Shown: positions 7,278-13,548 of the stretch, piece after piece
Position numbering within the stretch: position 1 is the first letter of the stretch
Layout of the letters: the number at the start of each line of letters is the position of its first letter
DNA from: Lelliottia sp. WAP21
Lineage (GTDB): Bacteria > Pseudomonadota > Gammaproteobacteria > Enterobacterales > Enterobacteriaceae
Direction of reading: 5' to 3'
DNA: 47,731 nt
NCBI RefSeq assembly: GCF_020532665.2
Contig: NZ_JAIWPG020000020.1
Location: forward strand, 1 to 47,731
Notes under the pieces: generated by a model
Told to the model about the DNA's origin: nothing
Seen by the model: the letters and a program-made list of their open reading frames with translations, nothing else
Database searches by the model: none
Translations under genes and position numbers: made by a program

Positions 7278-7829
7278 CTATTTCTGGACTAACTTCTGCC
7301 AGATAGCAGAAACGTATTTGGCCTGATGAATAGCATCATCAAGTGCGCTGTGGCGTGTTCCCTCGAATGGCATATCGCGCTTAGGGTCGATGCCGATAGC
7401 CTTACCCAACTCTACGACGGTACGTACGTCGCGGTCGTTCCACCATTGCCATGGCGCTTCCTGCCCTGTGAGTGTGTAACTGTTGCGGAGAATCACGCAG
7501 TCGAACGACGCGCCGTTACCCCATACCTGAACGAATCTCGGTTTTGAGTGTTTGGCGATAAAATCAGAGAGCCAGTTCAGGGCAGTGGAAATTTCCTGAG
7601 TGTCATTGATTAATGCCTTTCGGGCTGCTTCATCTTGTTCCATCCACCACAGGATGGTGGAGGCATCAGGTCTGGCGCGGAATCGCATTGATGACTCAAG
7701 GGATATGTTGACAAGAAAATCATCACCAGTTTTTCCAGTAGTTGGGTCAAAGAAAACGGCTCCAATGGAGATGATCGGAGCGTATGGGCCATTCCCCATT
7801 GTTTCGAGGTCAATCATTAAATGGTTCAT
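7278..7829 (-). CDS. DEDDh 3'-5' exonuclease
   Basis: This is a 183-residue nuclease of the DEDDh fold. Motif ExoI is MIDLETMG with Asp7 and Glu9, ExoII is WGNGASFDCVIL, and ExoIII is HSALDDAIHQA with the catalytic histidine and aspartate. The family (Rv2179c-like, often annotated exoribonuclease or exonuclease VIII-like in enterophages) degrades nucleic acid from 3' ends using two metal ions. It sits next to SSB and a Rad52-like protein, which suggests a role in phage recombination or in turnover of DNA or RNA during infection. Confidence 0.9.
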   Translation of the reverse strand: MNHLMIDLETMGNGPYAPIISIGAVFFDPTTGKTGDDFLVNISLESSMRFRARPDASTILWWMEQDEAARKALINDTQEISTALNWLSDFIAKHSKPRFVQVWGNGASFDCVILRNSYTLTGQEAPWQWWNDRDVRTVVELGKAIGIDPKRDMPFEGTRHSALDDAIHQAKYVSAIWQKLVQK

Positions 7830-7837
7830 GTTTATCC

Positions 7838-8380
7838 TTAAATGGCGTGAATAGAGTGTCTAGGGAATGGGAGGGTTATCGGAGCAAATGGAATATCGTC
7901 GTCGAAGTCCATTGGCGGTTCGTTAGATGGTGCGGGTGTCGACTGCTGATGCGGACGAGGCCGAGCGCCGCCGCTGAACTGATTTCCGCCCTGCGGTTGG
8001 CTGCCACCTGCTGGTGCCGCACCACCATTTTGACGGCCACCCAGCATTTGCATTGTTCCGCCGACGTTTACCACCACCTCGGTGGTGTATTTCTCAACGC
8101 CTGCCTGGTCTGTCCATTTACGTGTTCTTAGCTGGCCTTCGATATAAACCTGAGAGCCTTTACGCAGATATTCACCGGCTACCTCAGCCAGTTTTCCGAA
8201 AAGAACAACGCGGTGCCATTCCGTTTGCTCTTTCTGCTCGCCAGTGGCTTTATCTCGCCACGACTCAGATGTCGCCAGCGTCACGCTGCACACTGCGCCG
8301 CCGGAGGGCAGATATCGGACCTTGGGGTCTTGCCCAAGGTTACCGACGAGGATCACTTTGTTTACGCCTTTGCTAGCCAT
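7838..8380 (-). CDS. ssb: Single-stranded DNA-binding protein
   Basis: This is a 180-residue SSB. The OB fold spans about residues 1-110 ([19 protein letters not shown]...[33 protein letters not shown]), followed by a Gly/Gln/Pro-rich linker. The partner-binding tip FDDDIPF is present but is not terminal: about 15 residues ([15 protein letters not shown]) follow it, which I remember from other phage SSBs. It protects ssDNA in replication and recombination with the neighbouring Rad52-like annealing protein, whose stop is adjacent to the SSB start. Confidence 0.95.
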   Translation of the reverse strand: MASKGVNKVILVGNLGQDPKVRYLPSGGAVCSVTLATSESWRDKATGEQKEQTEWHRVVLFGKLAEVAGEYLRKGSQVYIEGQLRTRKWTDQAGVEKYTTEVVVNVGGTMQMLGGRQNGGAAPAGGSQPQGGNQFSGGARPRPHQQSTPAPSNEPPMDFDDDIPFAPITLPFPRHSIHAI

Positions 8381-9106
8381 TTACGCCGCCTGTTTAAGTT
8401 CTTTGAGTCGAATACCAGTAACGTCTTTGCATTTGTTCTGATGCTCAGCAAAGCCGTTAAGCAATTTCCATGTGTCTTCATAGCGATGCTTAAGCCGATC
8501 ACCATCATTTTCAGAGCCCGCATATGCAGAGAATTCGGCGAGGATTTTGTCCGCATCCAAGGACTGAGGTGCCTGGTCTCGCTGCTGGTGACCATCATGC
8601 GGTTGCTGGTCCTGCTCGATTGGTGTTCCTGATGGCAATGCCCATGCCGGTAGAGCAGGCGCCTTCCAGTAGAAAACGCCAACCTCTTTTGATTTGGCGT
8701 ACTGGAACCCGGGCGCGCGCGTTGCTGAAACCACTGCGAAACCTTCTTCCAGGTTGTAGAGGTAACGACCGATCCCCCATTGCACAGCGGCGCGCTTCAT
8801 AGCGCCAGAGCGACCACCTTTCACCGCTTCAACCTGTGTGTTTTCTGCCGCATCCCACTTGGTGATCCACTCGCCTTCAACCTTGATGGAAATACCGCAC
8901 TCAACGCCGCCATTATTCGGGATATCCCGGTACTCGTTGCGCCATCCGGCCTTGCCGCATACTTCGTCCAGGCGCTTCATGATTGCGCGGTTGGTTACGT
9001 AAGCCAGCACCTTGGCCCAGATGCCGTTATTGTTTTTTCCCGCCTGCTGAATGCGCCATTCAATATCCTCACTGGCAAATGGCGCATCTAATTCATCAAG
9101 GTTCAT
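8381..9106 (-). CDS. Rad52/Rad22-like single-strand annealing protein
   Basis: This is a 241-residue recombinase. The annealing domain lies at residues 1-140, with DIEWRIQQAG, WAKVLAYVTNRAIMKRLDEV, GWRNEYRDI, AVKGGRSGAMKRAAVQWGIGRYLYNLEEGF; the GGxSxAxKRAAVxxGIGRYLY block is diagnostic of the Rad52/Sak-type group. The C-terminal part is a polar linker and a helical tail. It anneals complementary strands during phage recombination and would work with the exonuclease and SSB downstream. It replaces lambda Bet. Confidence 0.93.
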   Translation of the reverse strand: MNLDELDAPFASEDIEWRIQQAGKNNNGIWAKVLAYVTNRAIMKRLDEVCGKAGWRNEYRDIPNNGGVECGISIKVEGEWITKWDAAENTQVEAVKGGRSGAMKRAAVQWGIGRYLYNLEEGFAVVSATRAPGFQYAKSKEVGVFYWKAPALPAWALPSGTPIEQDQQPHDGHQQRDQAPQSLDADKILAEFSAYAGSENDGDRLKHRYEDTWKLLNGFAEHQNKCKDVTGIRLKELKQAA

Positions 9107-9261
9107 GTGTAATTCCCCGCGAATTCATCCCAGCTAATAACCGGGTTCTGCCGCTCAGCGGCCAGGTTAACCGGCACGTCATCGCTCTCTGGCTTATCCG
9201 GTATTACGTCTCGCATGAGGCGCAGGAACGACTCTTCATCCCACCGTTCTGCTGCCGTCAT
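9103..9261 (-). CDS. 52-residue hypothetical protein
   Basis: A small acidic protein (MTAAERWDEESFLRLMRD...NPVISWDEFAGNYT) is coupled at both ends: its start overlaps the upstream stop, and its TGA overlaps the Rad52-like start as ATGA. The position just upstream of an annealing protein suggests it is made with it. No domain recognised. Confidence 0.65.
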   Translation of the reverse strand: MTAAERWDEESFLRLMRDVIPDKPESDDVPVNLAAERQNPVISWDEFAGNYT

Positions 9262-9455
9262 GCTGCACGCTCCTGATGAGTGATGACGTAACCCTGCTCA
9301 ACCAGCCATTCGATGACTTCTGCGCCGTCGAGCTGCGGTAGCACGTCACGGGTTTTAACGGTACCGGCCAGCACAACGCCTTCCATCTCAACTTTGATGG
9401 TGTTGTGTGGTCCGACAGATGTGCGCATGTCCACGCACTCGCATGTGATATTCAT
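9258..9455 (-). CDS. 65-residue hypothetical protein
   Basis: A short protein (MNITCECVDMRTSVGPHNTIKVEMEG...) with two beta-type strands and a C-terminal LDGAEVIEWLVEQGYVITHQ helix-strand unit. The stop overlaps the next start by four bases. No family recognised; it belongs to the recombination operon. Confidence 0.6.
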   Translation of the reverse strand: MNITCECVDMRTSVGPHNTIKVEMEGVVLAGTVKTRDVLPQLDGAEVIEWLVEQGYVITHQERAA

Positions 9456-9463
9456 GAATCACC

Positions 9464-10435
9464 TCAGTAATGAATTTTCGCGCAGGGGAGCAGGTCATCT
9501 TTCAGCGCGGTAAGCACTTCGATAGCCTGTTCGCGGGTTAAACTGGTGTGCCTGGTGAGCGCGTTAACGATGTTGCTGCCGACCGTCTTCCGGTGCTTTA
9601 CGTCGGCTTCTCGCTTGGCCTGCTCGTCGGCTTTGCGCTTTTCTTCGGCCTGCCGGGCCTCTTCTGCCTGTTTTACTTTCAGGCGTTCAGCTTCTACAGC
9701 CGCGGCCTTTTCGCGTTCCGCCCGCGCTTCTGCTTCCTGCTTCTCACGTACCGCACGCTGTTCCGCTTCGATACGCTGGCGCTCAGCCAACTCAGCACGT
9801 GCTTTCTCTTCAGCCTCTCGGCGCGCTGCGGCTTCAATCTCCGCCTTGTGCTTCGCTTCGGCATCGCGGCGGGCCTGTTCAGCTGCTTCACGCTTAATGC
9901 GTTCTTCGTGTTCACGCTGAGCCTGTTCCGCCAGGCGGCGCTGCTCTTCGCGGTCACGGTCAAACTTTTCGTTCATCAGCAGAGCCATTTCGTGGTCCGC
10001 TTCGATCTGTGCTGCGCGCTGATCATCAAACATCTTGTTCATCACCAGCGCTTCTTCATGCATTGCATTCCAGGCTTCCTCTACCCGGATACGCTCCTGC
10101 TCGGCTTCCCACTCATTAAGTGGGCGGCGTGTTGCATCGCGCAGCTCGTCACAGGCATCAACAAACCGCTTAATTTCTGCCTCAGCGGGGCGCACAGCTT
10201 CTTTCAGGCGCTTCAGGTACTCACGGCCAGGCTTTTCTATTGCCGTCTTGCTGCGTGATACCTGCGCTGCCAGAGAGGCGATACGGTCACGGCCTTTCTT
10301 CGTGGACAGGTCCGGCACTTCGTTTACTGCCTGGCGGATCTGCTCAAGGTAAGCATCAAGGCCGCCAGCTACGTACAGCGCAGGTGCCTGCTCCGTCTTG
10401 ATTTCGATGACAGTTAAGTCCGTTACTTCGCTCAT
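9464..10435 (-). CDS. Long coiled-coil protein (DUF1351-like)
   Basis: This is a 323-residue, mostly helical protein. Residues 1-110 form a globular helical head (EQIRQAVNEVPDLSTKKGRDRIASLAAQVSRSKTAIE), and residues 110-275 are a long Ala/Glu/Arg/Lys coiled coil resembling TolA-like repeats. The C-terminal 45 residues (NIVNALTRHTSLTREQAIEVLTALKDD) form a small domain. Similar proteins occur upstream of recombinase genes in lambdoid and HK97-like phages and are labelled DUF1351; I do not know a proven function. The start is the ATG after CAGGAG, which removes an unconserved upstream extension. Confidence 0.75.
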   Translation of the reverse strand: MSEVTDLTVIEIKTEQAPALYVAGGLDAYLEQIRQAVNEVPDLSTKKGRDRIASLAAQVSRSKTAIEKPGREYLKRLKEAVRPAEAEIKRFVDACDELRDATRRPLNEWEAEQERIRVEEAWNAMHEEALVMNKMFDDQRAAQIEADHEMALLMNEKFDRDREEQRRLAEQAQREHEERIKREAAEQARRDAEAKHKAEIEAAARREAEEKARAELAERQRIEAEQRAVREKQEAEARAEREKAAAVEAERLKVKQAEEARQAEEKRKADEQAKREADVKHRKTVGSNIVNALTRHTSLTREQAIEVLTALKDDLLPCAKIHY

Positions 10436-10505
10436 GGTTTCTCCTGAAATTTGGATGTGCAGATCCCGCCCGCATGATGCCAGGCCGATCGGATGAATAG
10501 GGGGG

Positions 10506-10718
10506 TTAATGCTGGATAGGGTTGCCGTGACCGTCCAAAAGAACGTCAATCACGCAGTCACTGAGTCGGATGATTTCTGCATCGGTGTGCAGGTACACCC
10601 ATTTGCGCTCCTGAATGACTGCTGAGACGCGATAGGTACGGCCTTCATACAGCGCTATCATGCCGGGCGTGACGCACTGGCGAATCAGCGGGGTAGTACC
10701 GTAGTGCATTCCGATCAT
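10506..10718 (-). CDS. 70-residue hypothetical protein
   Basis: This protein (MIGMHYGTTPLIRQCVTPGMIALYEGRTYRVS...) has alternating strands typical of a small SH3/KOW-like barrel. That is inferred from the pattern only. It overlaps its upstream neighbour by four bases and is part of the leftward early operon. Function unknown. Confidence 0.6.
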   Translation of the reverse strand: MIGMHYGTTPLIRQCVTPGMIALYEGRTYRVSAVIQERKWVYLHTDAEIIRLSDCVIDVLLDGHGNPIQH

Positions 10719-10822
10719 AACTTCACCTCAACCTGTTCCAGGAGGCCAGCGATATGCATCTGCCAGCGGTTCATCGTGAGCTTTTTGGTGATGTACTGCT
10801 TGCCGTTGTGGGTGACAGTCAT
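10715..10822 (-). CDS. 35-residue hypothetical peptide
   Basis: A short basic peptide (MTVTHNGKQYITKKLTMNRW then QMHIAGLLEQVEVKL). GGGAGG precedes the ATG, the ATG overlaps the upstream stop (ATGA), and its own stop overlaps the next start. This coupling makes translation likely. Function unknown. Confidence 0.5.
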   Translation of the reverse strand: MTVTHNGKQYITKKLTMNRWQMHIAGLLEQVEVKL

Positions 10823-11079
10823 GATGCCTCCCGGGCGTGGAGCATTGCGTCGGCAATGTAATACGCATCTTCGGATAATTCTTTGTATTGTGGTGATTCT
10901 GGGCCGCCACCAAACGAATGCCCGTCCCATCTACGCACAATGGCTGCCATAGCCTTAGCCGCGAAGTAGTCACGCATGCTTATTCCACGACCGCCAAAAT
11001 CATCGCTGTCCCATGAGTGAATTTCAGGAGTACATACGCCTGATTGTGGAAAAGCTGGACCGCCATTATTCTTCCTCAT
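10819..11079 (-). CDS. Hypothetical phage protein (GGPAFP type)
   Basis: This 86-residue protein begins MRKNNGGPAFPQSGVC and has GGRGISMRDYFAAKAMAAIVRR followed by ELSEDAYYIADAMLHAR. The GGPAFP start, GISMRDYFAAKAM helix and AYxxADAML helix form a very common early-gene family in enterophages with no known function. It is the first clear leftward gene after the strong hairpin terminator at 11204-11230, so its expression from PL should need antitermination. Confidence 0.8.
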   Translation of the reverse strand: MRKNNGGPAFPQSGVCTPEIHSWDSDDFGGRGISMRDYFAAKAMAAIVRRWDGHSFGGGPESPQYKELSEDAYYIADAMLHAREAS

Positions 11080-11203
11080 AAATCCTCTTGGCCTTATCGC
11101 GGCGAACGGAACGGTTGATACAAGACTTCTGCGCTAATGGGCGGTGGATAGCCGCCGGTTGTCATAACTAAGCCGCCTCTGTGAAGCGACTGAGGTATGA
11201 GGT

Positions 11204-11230
11204 AATAAAAAGGCCGCCTTCAGGCAGCCT
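11204..11230 (-). terminator. Strong intrinsic terminator in the left operon (tL1-like)
   Basis: On the minus strand AGGCTGCC pairs with GGCGGCCT (8 bp, one G-U pair) around a UGAA loop, followed directly by TTTTTATT. It lies about 700 bases into the PL transcript and before the first well-supported leftward genes, so it would block the early operon unless transcription is antiterminated. Confidence 0.8.
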
Positions 11231-11346
11231 CAACTTGAATGAGTGCCGGGGTGTTTAGTCACGCCCGGCGCGTGATTTCCTTCACTTTCCACAGTCGAAG
11301 GAATGTCGTAGACTGCTGTTTCCACAGTCAAAATAAGGAAATGTTT

Positions 11347-11625
11347 ATGGCAATCTATACTGTTCGTGTGGTTTTGCGCGGAGCTGAATGGGACACTTAT
11401 GAAAAGCTTCATGAAAGCATGCAGGCATCAGGATACACACGAGAAGTAACCAGCGACGATGGCGTGGTTTTCAAGCTGCCTGACGCCGAATACGTTACAA
11501 CCAAAAGCATTGACGTCTACCAGGTTCGAGATGAAGTCCTGCGCATTGCAAAGACTTATAACTTTGATCCACAGGTTCTTGTTACAGAAGCTGTTCAATG
11601 GGCGTGGGCTCTACAGAAGGCTTGA
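11347..11625 (+). CDS. GhoS-like protein (DUF2622)
   Basis: This 92-residue protein begins MAIYTVRVVLRGAEWDTYEKLHESMQ and continues SGYTREVTSDDGVVFKLPDAEY, the pattern of DUF2622 proteins related to GhoS, the endoribonuclease antitoxin that cleaves ghoT toxin mRNA. No GhoT-like small membrane toxin is visible next to it, so it is an orphan. AAGGAA lies six bases before the chosen ATG; an ATG two codons earlier would be too close. It is on the plus strand opposite the PL transcript, inside the left operon leader, so PL activity would run antisense through it. RNase activity is inferred from family only. Confidence 0.7.
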   Translation: MAIYTVRVVLRGAEWDTYEKLHESMQASGYTREVTSDDGVVFKLPDAEYVTTKSIDVYQVRDEVLRIAKTYNFDPQVLVTEAVQWAWALQKA

Positions 11626-11786
11626 TGCGCCTCCATTTATGGCAGGCCACTCATTAAACGACTTTCTGCTCTGAATTTCGTATTGAAGCGTCTTTATCGA
11701 AATATCTGTGGCATCGGCTAAACTGATGCCTTCTTCATCTGCTAGTTCCTGAACTACATTTCTCAATTCATTGTCCGGTTTTCCAT
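11611..11786 (-). pseudogene. Possibly frameshifted small gene
   Basis: On the minus strand an ATG at 11786, with GGGGTGAG upstream, opens MENRTMN and then stops. One base out of phase, an open frame without its own start reads NELRNVVQELADEEGISLAD and then ISIKTLQYEIQSR, ending at 11611. The second part looks like a real helical protein, so a single-base change may have split a small gene that once followed PL. A non-ATG start or programmed shift cannot be excluded. Confidence 0.35.
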
Positions 11787-11806
11787 ACTCTCACCCCTTT
11801 GTTTAT

Positions 11807-11857
11807 TCACCGCAGGCCACTCGCAAATGACCTCTGGTGAATCGTGTTACGCACCAT
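11807..11857 (-). CDS. 16-residue leader peptide candidate
   Basis: GGGAG lies about eight bases before an ATG opening a 16-codon frame (MVRNTIHQRSFASGLR). It is near the 5' end of the PL transcript, downstream of the two stem-loops. It may be a leader peptide or chance. Confidence 0.25.
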   Translation of the reverse strand: MVRNTIHQRSFASGLR

Positions 11858-11900
11858 TGCCGCTCTCCCTGAGCCCGCCGGGCGTCCGACGCATGGATTA

Positions 11901-11943
11901 CTGTCGCGCCGTTCGACTGACCGAGACGCTAGATTGTCTCGAT
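11901..11943 (-). ncRNA. Two abutting stem-loops at the PL start (put-like antitermination RNA candidate)
   Basis: On the minus strand ATCGAGAC pairs with GTCTCGGT (8 bp with one G-U) around an 8-base loop. The next base starts CAGTCG, which pairs with CGACAG (one A-A mismatch) around AACGGCG. The first stem begins at about +1 of the predicted PL start. Two adjacent stem-loops near the start of PL and PR transcripts are the hallmark of HK022 put sites, which modify RNA polymerase without N. No N-like gene was found in this operon. I cannot align it to put sequences from memory, so this is inference. Confidence 0.4.
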
Positions 11944-11949
11944 GTCTAA

Positions 11950-11978
11950 ACAATACTAGCGGTATTAATATAAATCAA
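11950..11978 (-). promoter_or_regulatory. PL promoter candidate
   Basis: Minus-strand -35 TTGATT (11973-11978) and -10 TATTGT (11950-11955) are separated by 17 bases and overlapped by two operator sites. The predicted start is near 11943. The -10 is the same hexamer as in the PR candidate. Confidence 0.65.
11952..11966. promoter_or_regulatory. Left operator site 1
   Basis: AATACTAGCGGTATT is a 15-bp near-palindrome of the form AATACYNNNGGTATT, shared with the sites next to cro. It overlaps the PL -10 hexamer. Confidence 0.75.
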
Positions 11979-11991
11979 TACTGTCGGTATT
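11977..11991. promoter_or_regulatory. Left operator site 2
   Basis: AATACTGTCGGTATT matches the operator form and starts 25 bases from site 1. It overlaps the edge of the PL -35. Confidence 0.75.
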
Positions 11992-11997
11992 AATAAT

Positions 11998-12012
11998 TGA
12001 TTGCACGGTATT
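11998..12012. promoter_or_regulatory. Left operator site 3 (half match)
   Basis: TGATTGCACGGTATT keeps only the right half-site (CGGTATT), 21 bases from site 2. It is probably the weakest of the three left sites. Confidence 0.4.
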
Positions 12013-12100
12013 ATGTTTATGAAAATAAGGAAGAAATATTTTTGTAAGCGAGCAGAGCGGCTAGTATTGATGGGGTTTTGAACTTTATTGGAGAGGGAAA

Positions 12101-12487
12101 ATGAGGTTACTTATAGCTGCGGCGTTAGTTTTACCGATGGTTGCAAACGCATCGTGCTGGACTGTGAAAGATCTTAAAGGGTCAAGCTACAGTGAGAGAG
12201 AAGGGTATTCGCGGATTGACGACGCGTTTTCTGGAACATTCACAATCGTTATTGATGGCGATAATGCGACAGTACTGTATGACGGTCTTGATGGTGGAGG
12301 CATGGTTTATCGAGCTATGAGTAAAAATGTTGTCGTAGGGCTTACCACTGAACCTGGAAAGCACGCCATGGAGACTTGGGTTGTACAGCCTGATGGTGTG
12401 GTATTGATGAGCAAAACGCTATCTGGTTTTGGAGGGATAGATTCAACGAAGGCAATGGTGGGCAGGGTCGCCGGTCAGTGCAAATAG
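12101..12487 (+). CDS. Secreted accessory protein in the rex position
   Basis: This 128-residue protein has a clear signal peptide (MRLLIAAALVLPMVANA, cleavage before SCW). The mature part begins SCWTVKDLKGSSYSEREGYS and ends GRVAGQC, so its two cysteines could form a disulfide in the periplasm. GGAGAGGG precedes the ATG. It lies between PL and cI, where lambda has rexAB, but faces cI tail to tail, so it probably has its own promoter and is expressed in lysogens. I recall similar hypothetical proteins at this place in other lambdoid phages. Function unknown; superinfection exclusion or envelope change is a guess. Confidence 0.75.
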   Translation: MRLLIAAALVLPMVANASCWTVKDLKGSSYSEREGYSRIDDAFSGTFTIVIDGDNATVLYDGLDGGGMVYRAMSKNVVVGLTTEPGKHAMETWVVQPDGVVLMSKTLSGFGGIDSTKAMVGRVAGQCK

Positions 12488-12518
12488 AGGCGCGAAAACG
12501 CCCCTGTTTACAAACTTA

Positions 12519-13235
12519 TCAAACGAGCTTTAGCTTCGTCTCAATCGCAACACCGATAATTCTGCAATTACCATTGATGGGAACGAGGGGCCACTGCGGG
12601 TTAAGGCCCTTGAGGTATTTTTGGCCTCCATCAATGATCAATTTCTTAAATGTAGCTTCGTTTGAATCAGATAGTTTAGCGATAACGAGGCTGCCATTAA
12701 TTGGTTCTCGTCCGGTATCGAAAAGCACAAACGTGCCTTCTGGTATGCTTAAACCAGCGGGCGCAGTCATTGAATCCCCTTCAACACGCAACCAGAAAGC
12801 ATCTCCCTGAATGTGAGCATCTGATTCCAGCCACTGATCAACATCCTTAATCGAGTATGGCTCTAAAGCCTCACACCATGAACCCGCCTGTACGCTACTA
12901 ATCACCGGATAGCGTTTGCCTTGTGTATATCCAACTACATAAGGAACTGATGGCTCATTAAAGCTGGCTAGCCCCATTTCGGAAAGCTCTTTAGCCAAAG
13001 TCGGGCTGAATTCCTCAACGCTAACTTTAAGAAGGCGAGCAAAAACAGATGCTACTGGAACGTTGAGTGGATTCCTGCCGTTTAGGTAATGGCCTACCGC
13101 ACCCTGAGTTATGTCCAACTCGTCAGCAATAGACTGTTGGGTAACTCCGAGTACTTTTTTCTTCGCCTCATAGATGGCTTTAAGGCGCTTTGCGTCCTCA
13201 GCCTGATTCGGTGTGATTTCTTTTTTCTTTTCCAT
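12519..13235 (-). CDS. cI: CI repressor (LexA/S24 family)
   Basis: This 238-residue protein aligns by eye with lambda CI over its full length (RLKAIYEAKKKVLGVTQQSIADEL then KVSVEEFSP). The N-terminal helix-turn-helix spans about residues 28-55. The RecA-stimulated self-cleavage site is Ala-Gly in SVQAGSW, the nucleophile serine is in VEGDSMTAP, and the general-base lysine is in the TFKKLI segment. It keeps PL and PR off and activates its own PRM. No ribosome site precedes the ATG and the predicted PRM start falls at the ATG, so the mRNA may be leaderless as in lambda. DNA damage would inactivate it. Confidence 0.96.
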   Translation of the reverse strand: MEKKKEITPNQAEDAKRLKAIYEAKKKVLGVTQQSIADELDITQGAVGHYLNGRNPLNVPVASVFARLLKVSVEEFSPTLAKELSEMGLASFNEPSVPYVVGYTQGKRYPVISSVQAGSWCEALEPYSIKDVDQWLESDAHIQGDAFWLRVEGDSMTAPAGLSIPEGTFVLFDTGREPINGSLVIAKLSDSNEATFKKLIIDGGQKYLKGLNPQWPLVPINGNCRIIGVAIETKLKLV

Positions 13236-13241
13236 TATCAG

Positions 13242-13270
13242 ATAGTAATACCTGAGCTATTAATTTAAAA
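13242..13270 (-). promoter_or_regulatory. PRM promoter candidate
   Basis: Minus-strand -35 TTTTAA (13265-13270) and -10 TACTAT (13242-13247) are 17 bases apart. The start would fall at or next to the cI ATG, giving a leaderless mRNA. Operator 3 overlaps the -10, which would allow Cro or high CI to shut it. Confidence 0.45.
13247..13261. promoter_or_regulatory. Right operator site 3
   Basis: AATACCTGAGCTATT matches the operator form with one weak position and lies next to cI over the PRM -10. It starts 23 bases from the middle site. Confidence 0.6.
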
Positions 13271-13284
13271 ATACCGCCGGTATT
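13270..13284. promoter_or_regulatory. Right operator site 2
   Basis: AATACCGCCGGTATT is a near-perfect palindrome and the best operator in the window. It sits between the PRM -35 and the PR -35, where bound CI could contact polymerase at PRM. Confidence 0.8.
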
Positions 13285-13310
13285 GCATGTTTTAATACTT
13301 ATGGTATTGT
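13283..13310 (+). promoter_or_regulatory. PR promoter candidate
   Basis: The -35 TTGCAT (13283-13288) and -10 TATTGT (13305-13310) are 16 bases apart, with operator sites over both. The predicted start is near 13317, before cro. Confidence 0.6.
13294..13308. promoter_or_regulatory. Right operator site 1
   Basis: AATACTTATGGTATT matches the operator form, begins 24 bases from site 2, and covers the PR -10, so binding would block PR. Confidence 0.75.
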
Positions 13311-13344
13311 TTTTGTATCAACGGTAAGGAGTCACGTAAAAAAA

Positions 13345-13545
13345 ATGAAAATTTCACTCGCTGAATATGTCGACGAGGTTGGTCAGGTAAAAGCAGCTGA
13401 TGCCATTGGCGTCCACCAAACGGCAATTAGCAAAGCGATCAGGGTCGGCCGTCAGATTTTCATCAACAAGCTTCCTACTGGCGAGGTTCAGGCGGTCGAG
13501 TATCGCGAATTTCCTCACAGTAAGAAGCAGGAACATCAGGAATAG
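13345..13545 (+). CDS. cro: Cro repressor
   Basis: This 66-residue protein matches lambda Cro in length and plan. A helix-turn-helix lies at about residues 13-35 (GQVKAADAIGVHQTAISKAI), with RVGRQIF, a beta hairpin and an EFPHSKK tail. It would bind the same six operators as CI with a different preference and favour lytic growth. The ribosome site AAGGAG is unusually far, 13 bases, from the ATG. It is the first gene of the PR transcript, diverging from cI. Confidence 0.93.
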   Translation: MKISLAEYVDEVGQVKAADAIGVHQTAISKAIRVGRQIFINKLPTGEVQAVEYREFPHSKKQEHQE

Positions 13546-13548
13546 CAA

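Noticed and set aside
9548..10258. Long plus-strand frame (about 236 codons) opposite the coiled-coil gene
   Set aside because: It mirrors the Ala/Glu/Arg repeat codons of the minus-strand coiled-coil gene and gives a Phe/Leu/Cys-rich product with no ribosome site; another plus frame is open there too.
11079..11203. Short minus-strand frames (23 codons MTTGGYPPP type, and a basic frame ending RDKAKRIYEEE)
   Set aside because: The first has no ribosome site. The second has a protein-like sequence but no start codon after the in-frame stop.
11230..11950. Search for a lambda N-like antitermination gene after PL
   Set aside because: No frame with an arginine-rich start of suitable length was found, only a 16-residue peptide, a split frame and the opposite-strand GhoS-like gene.
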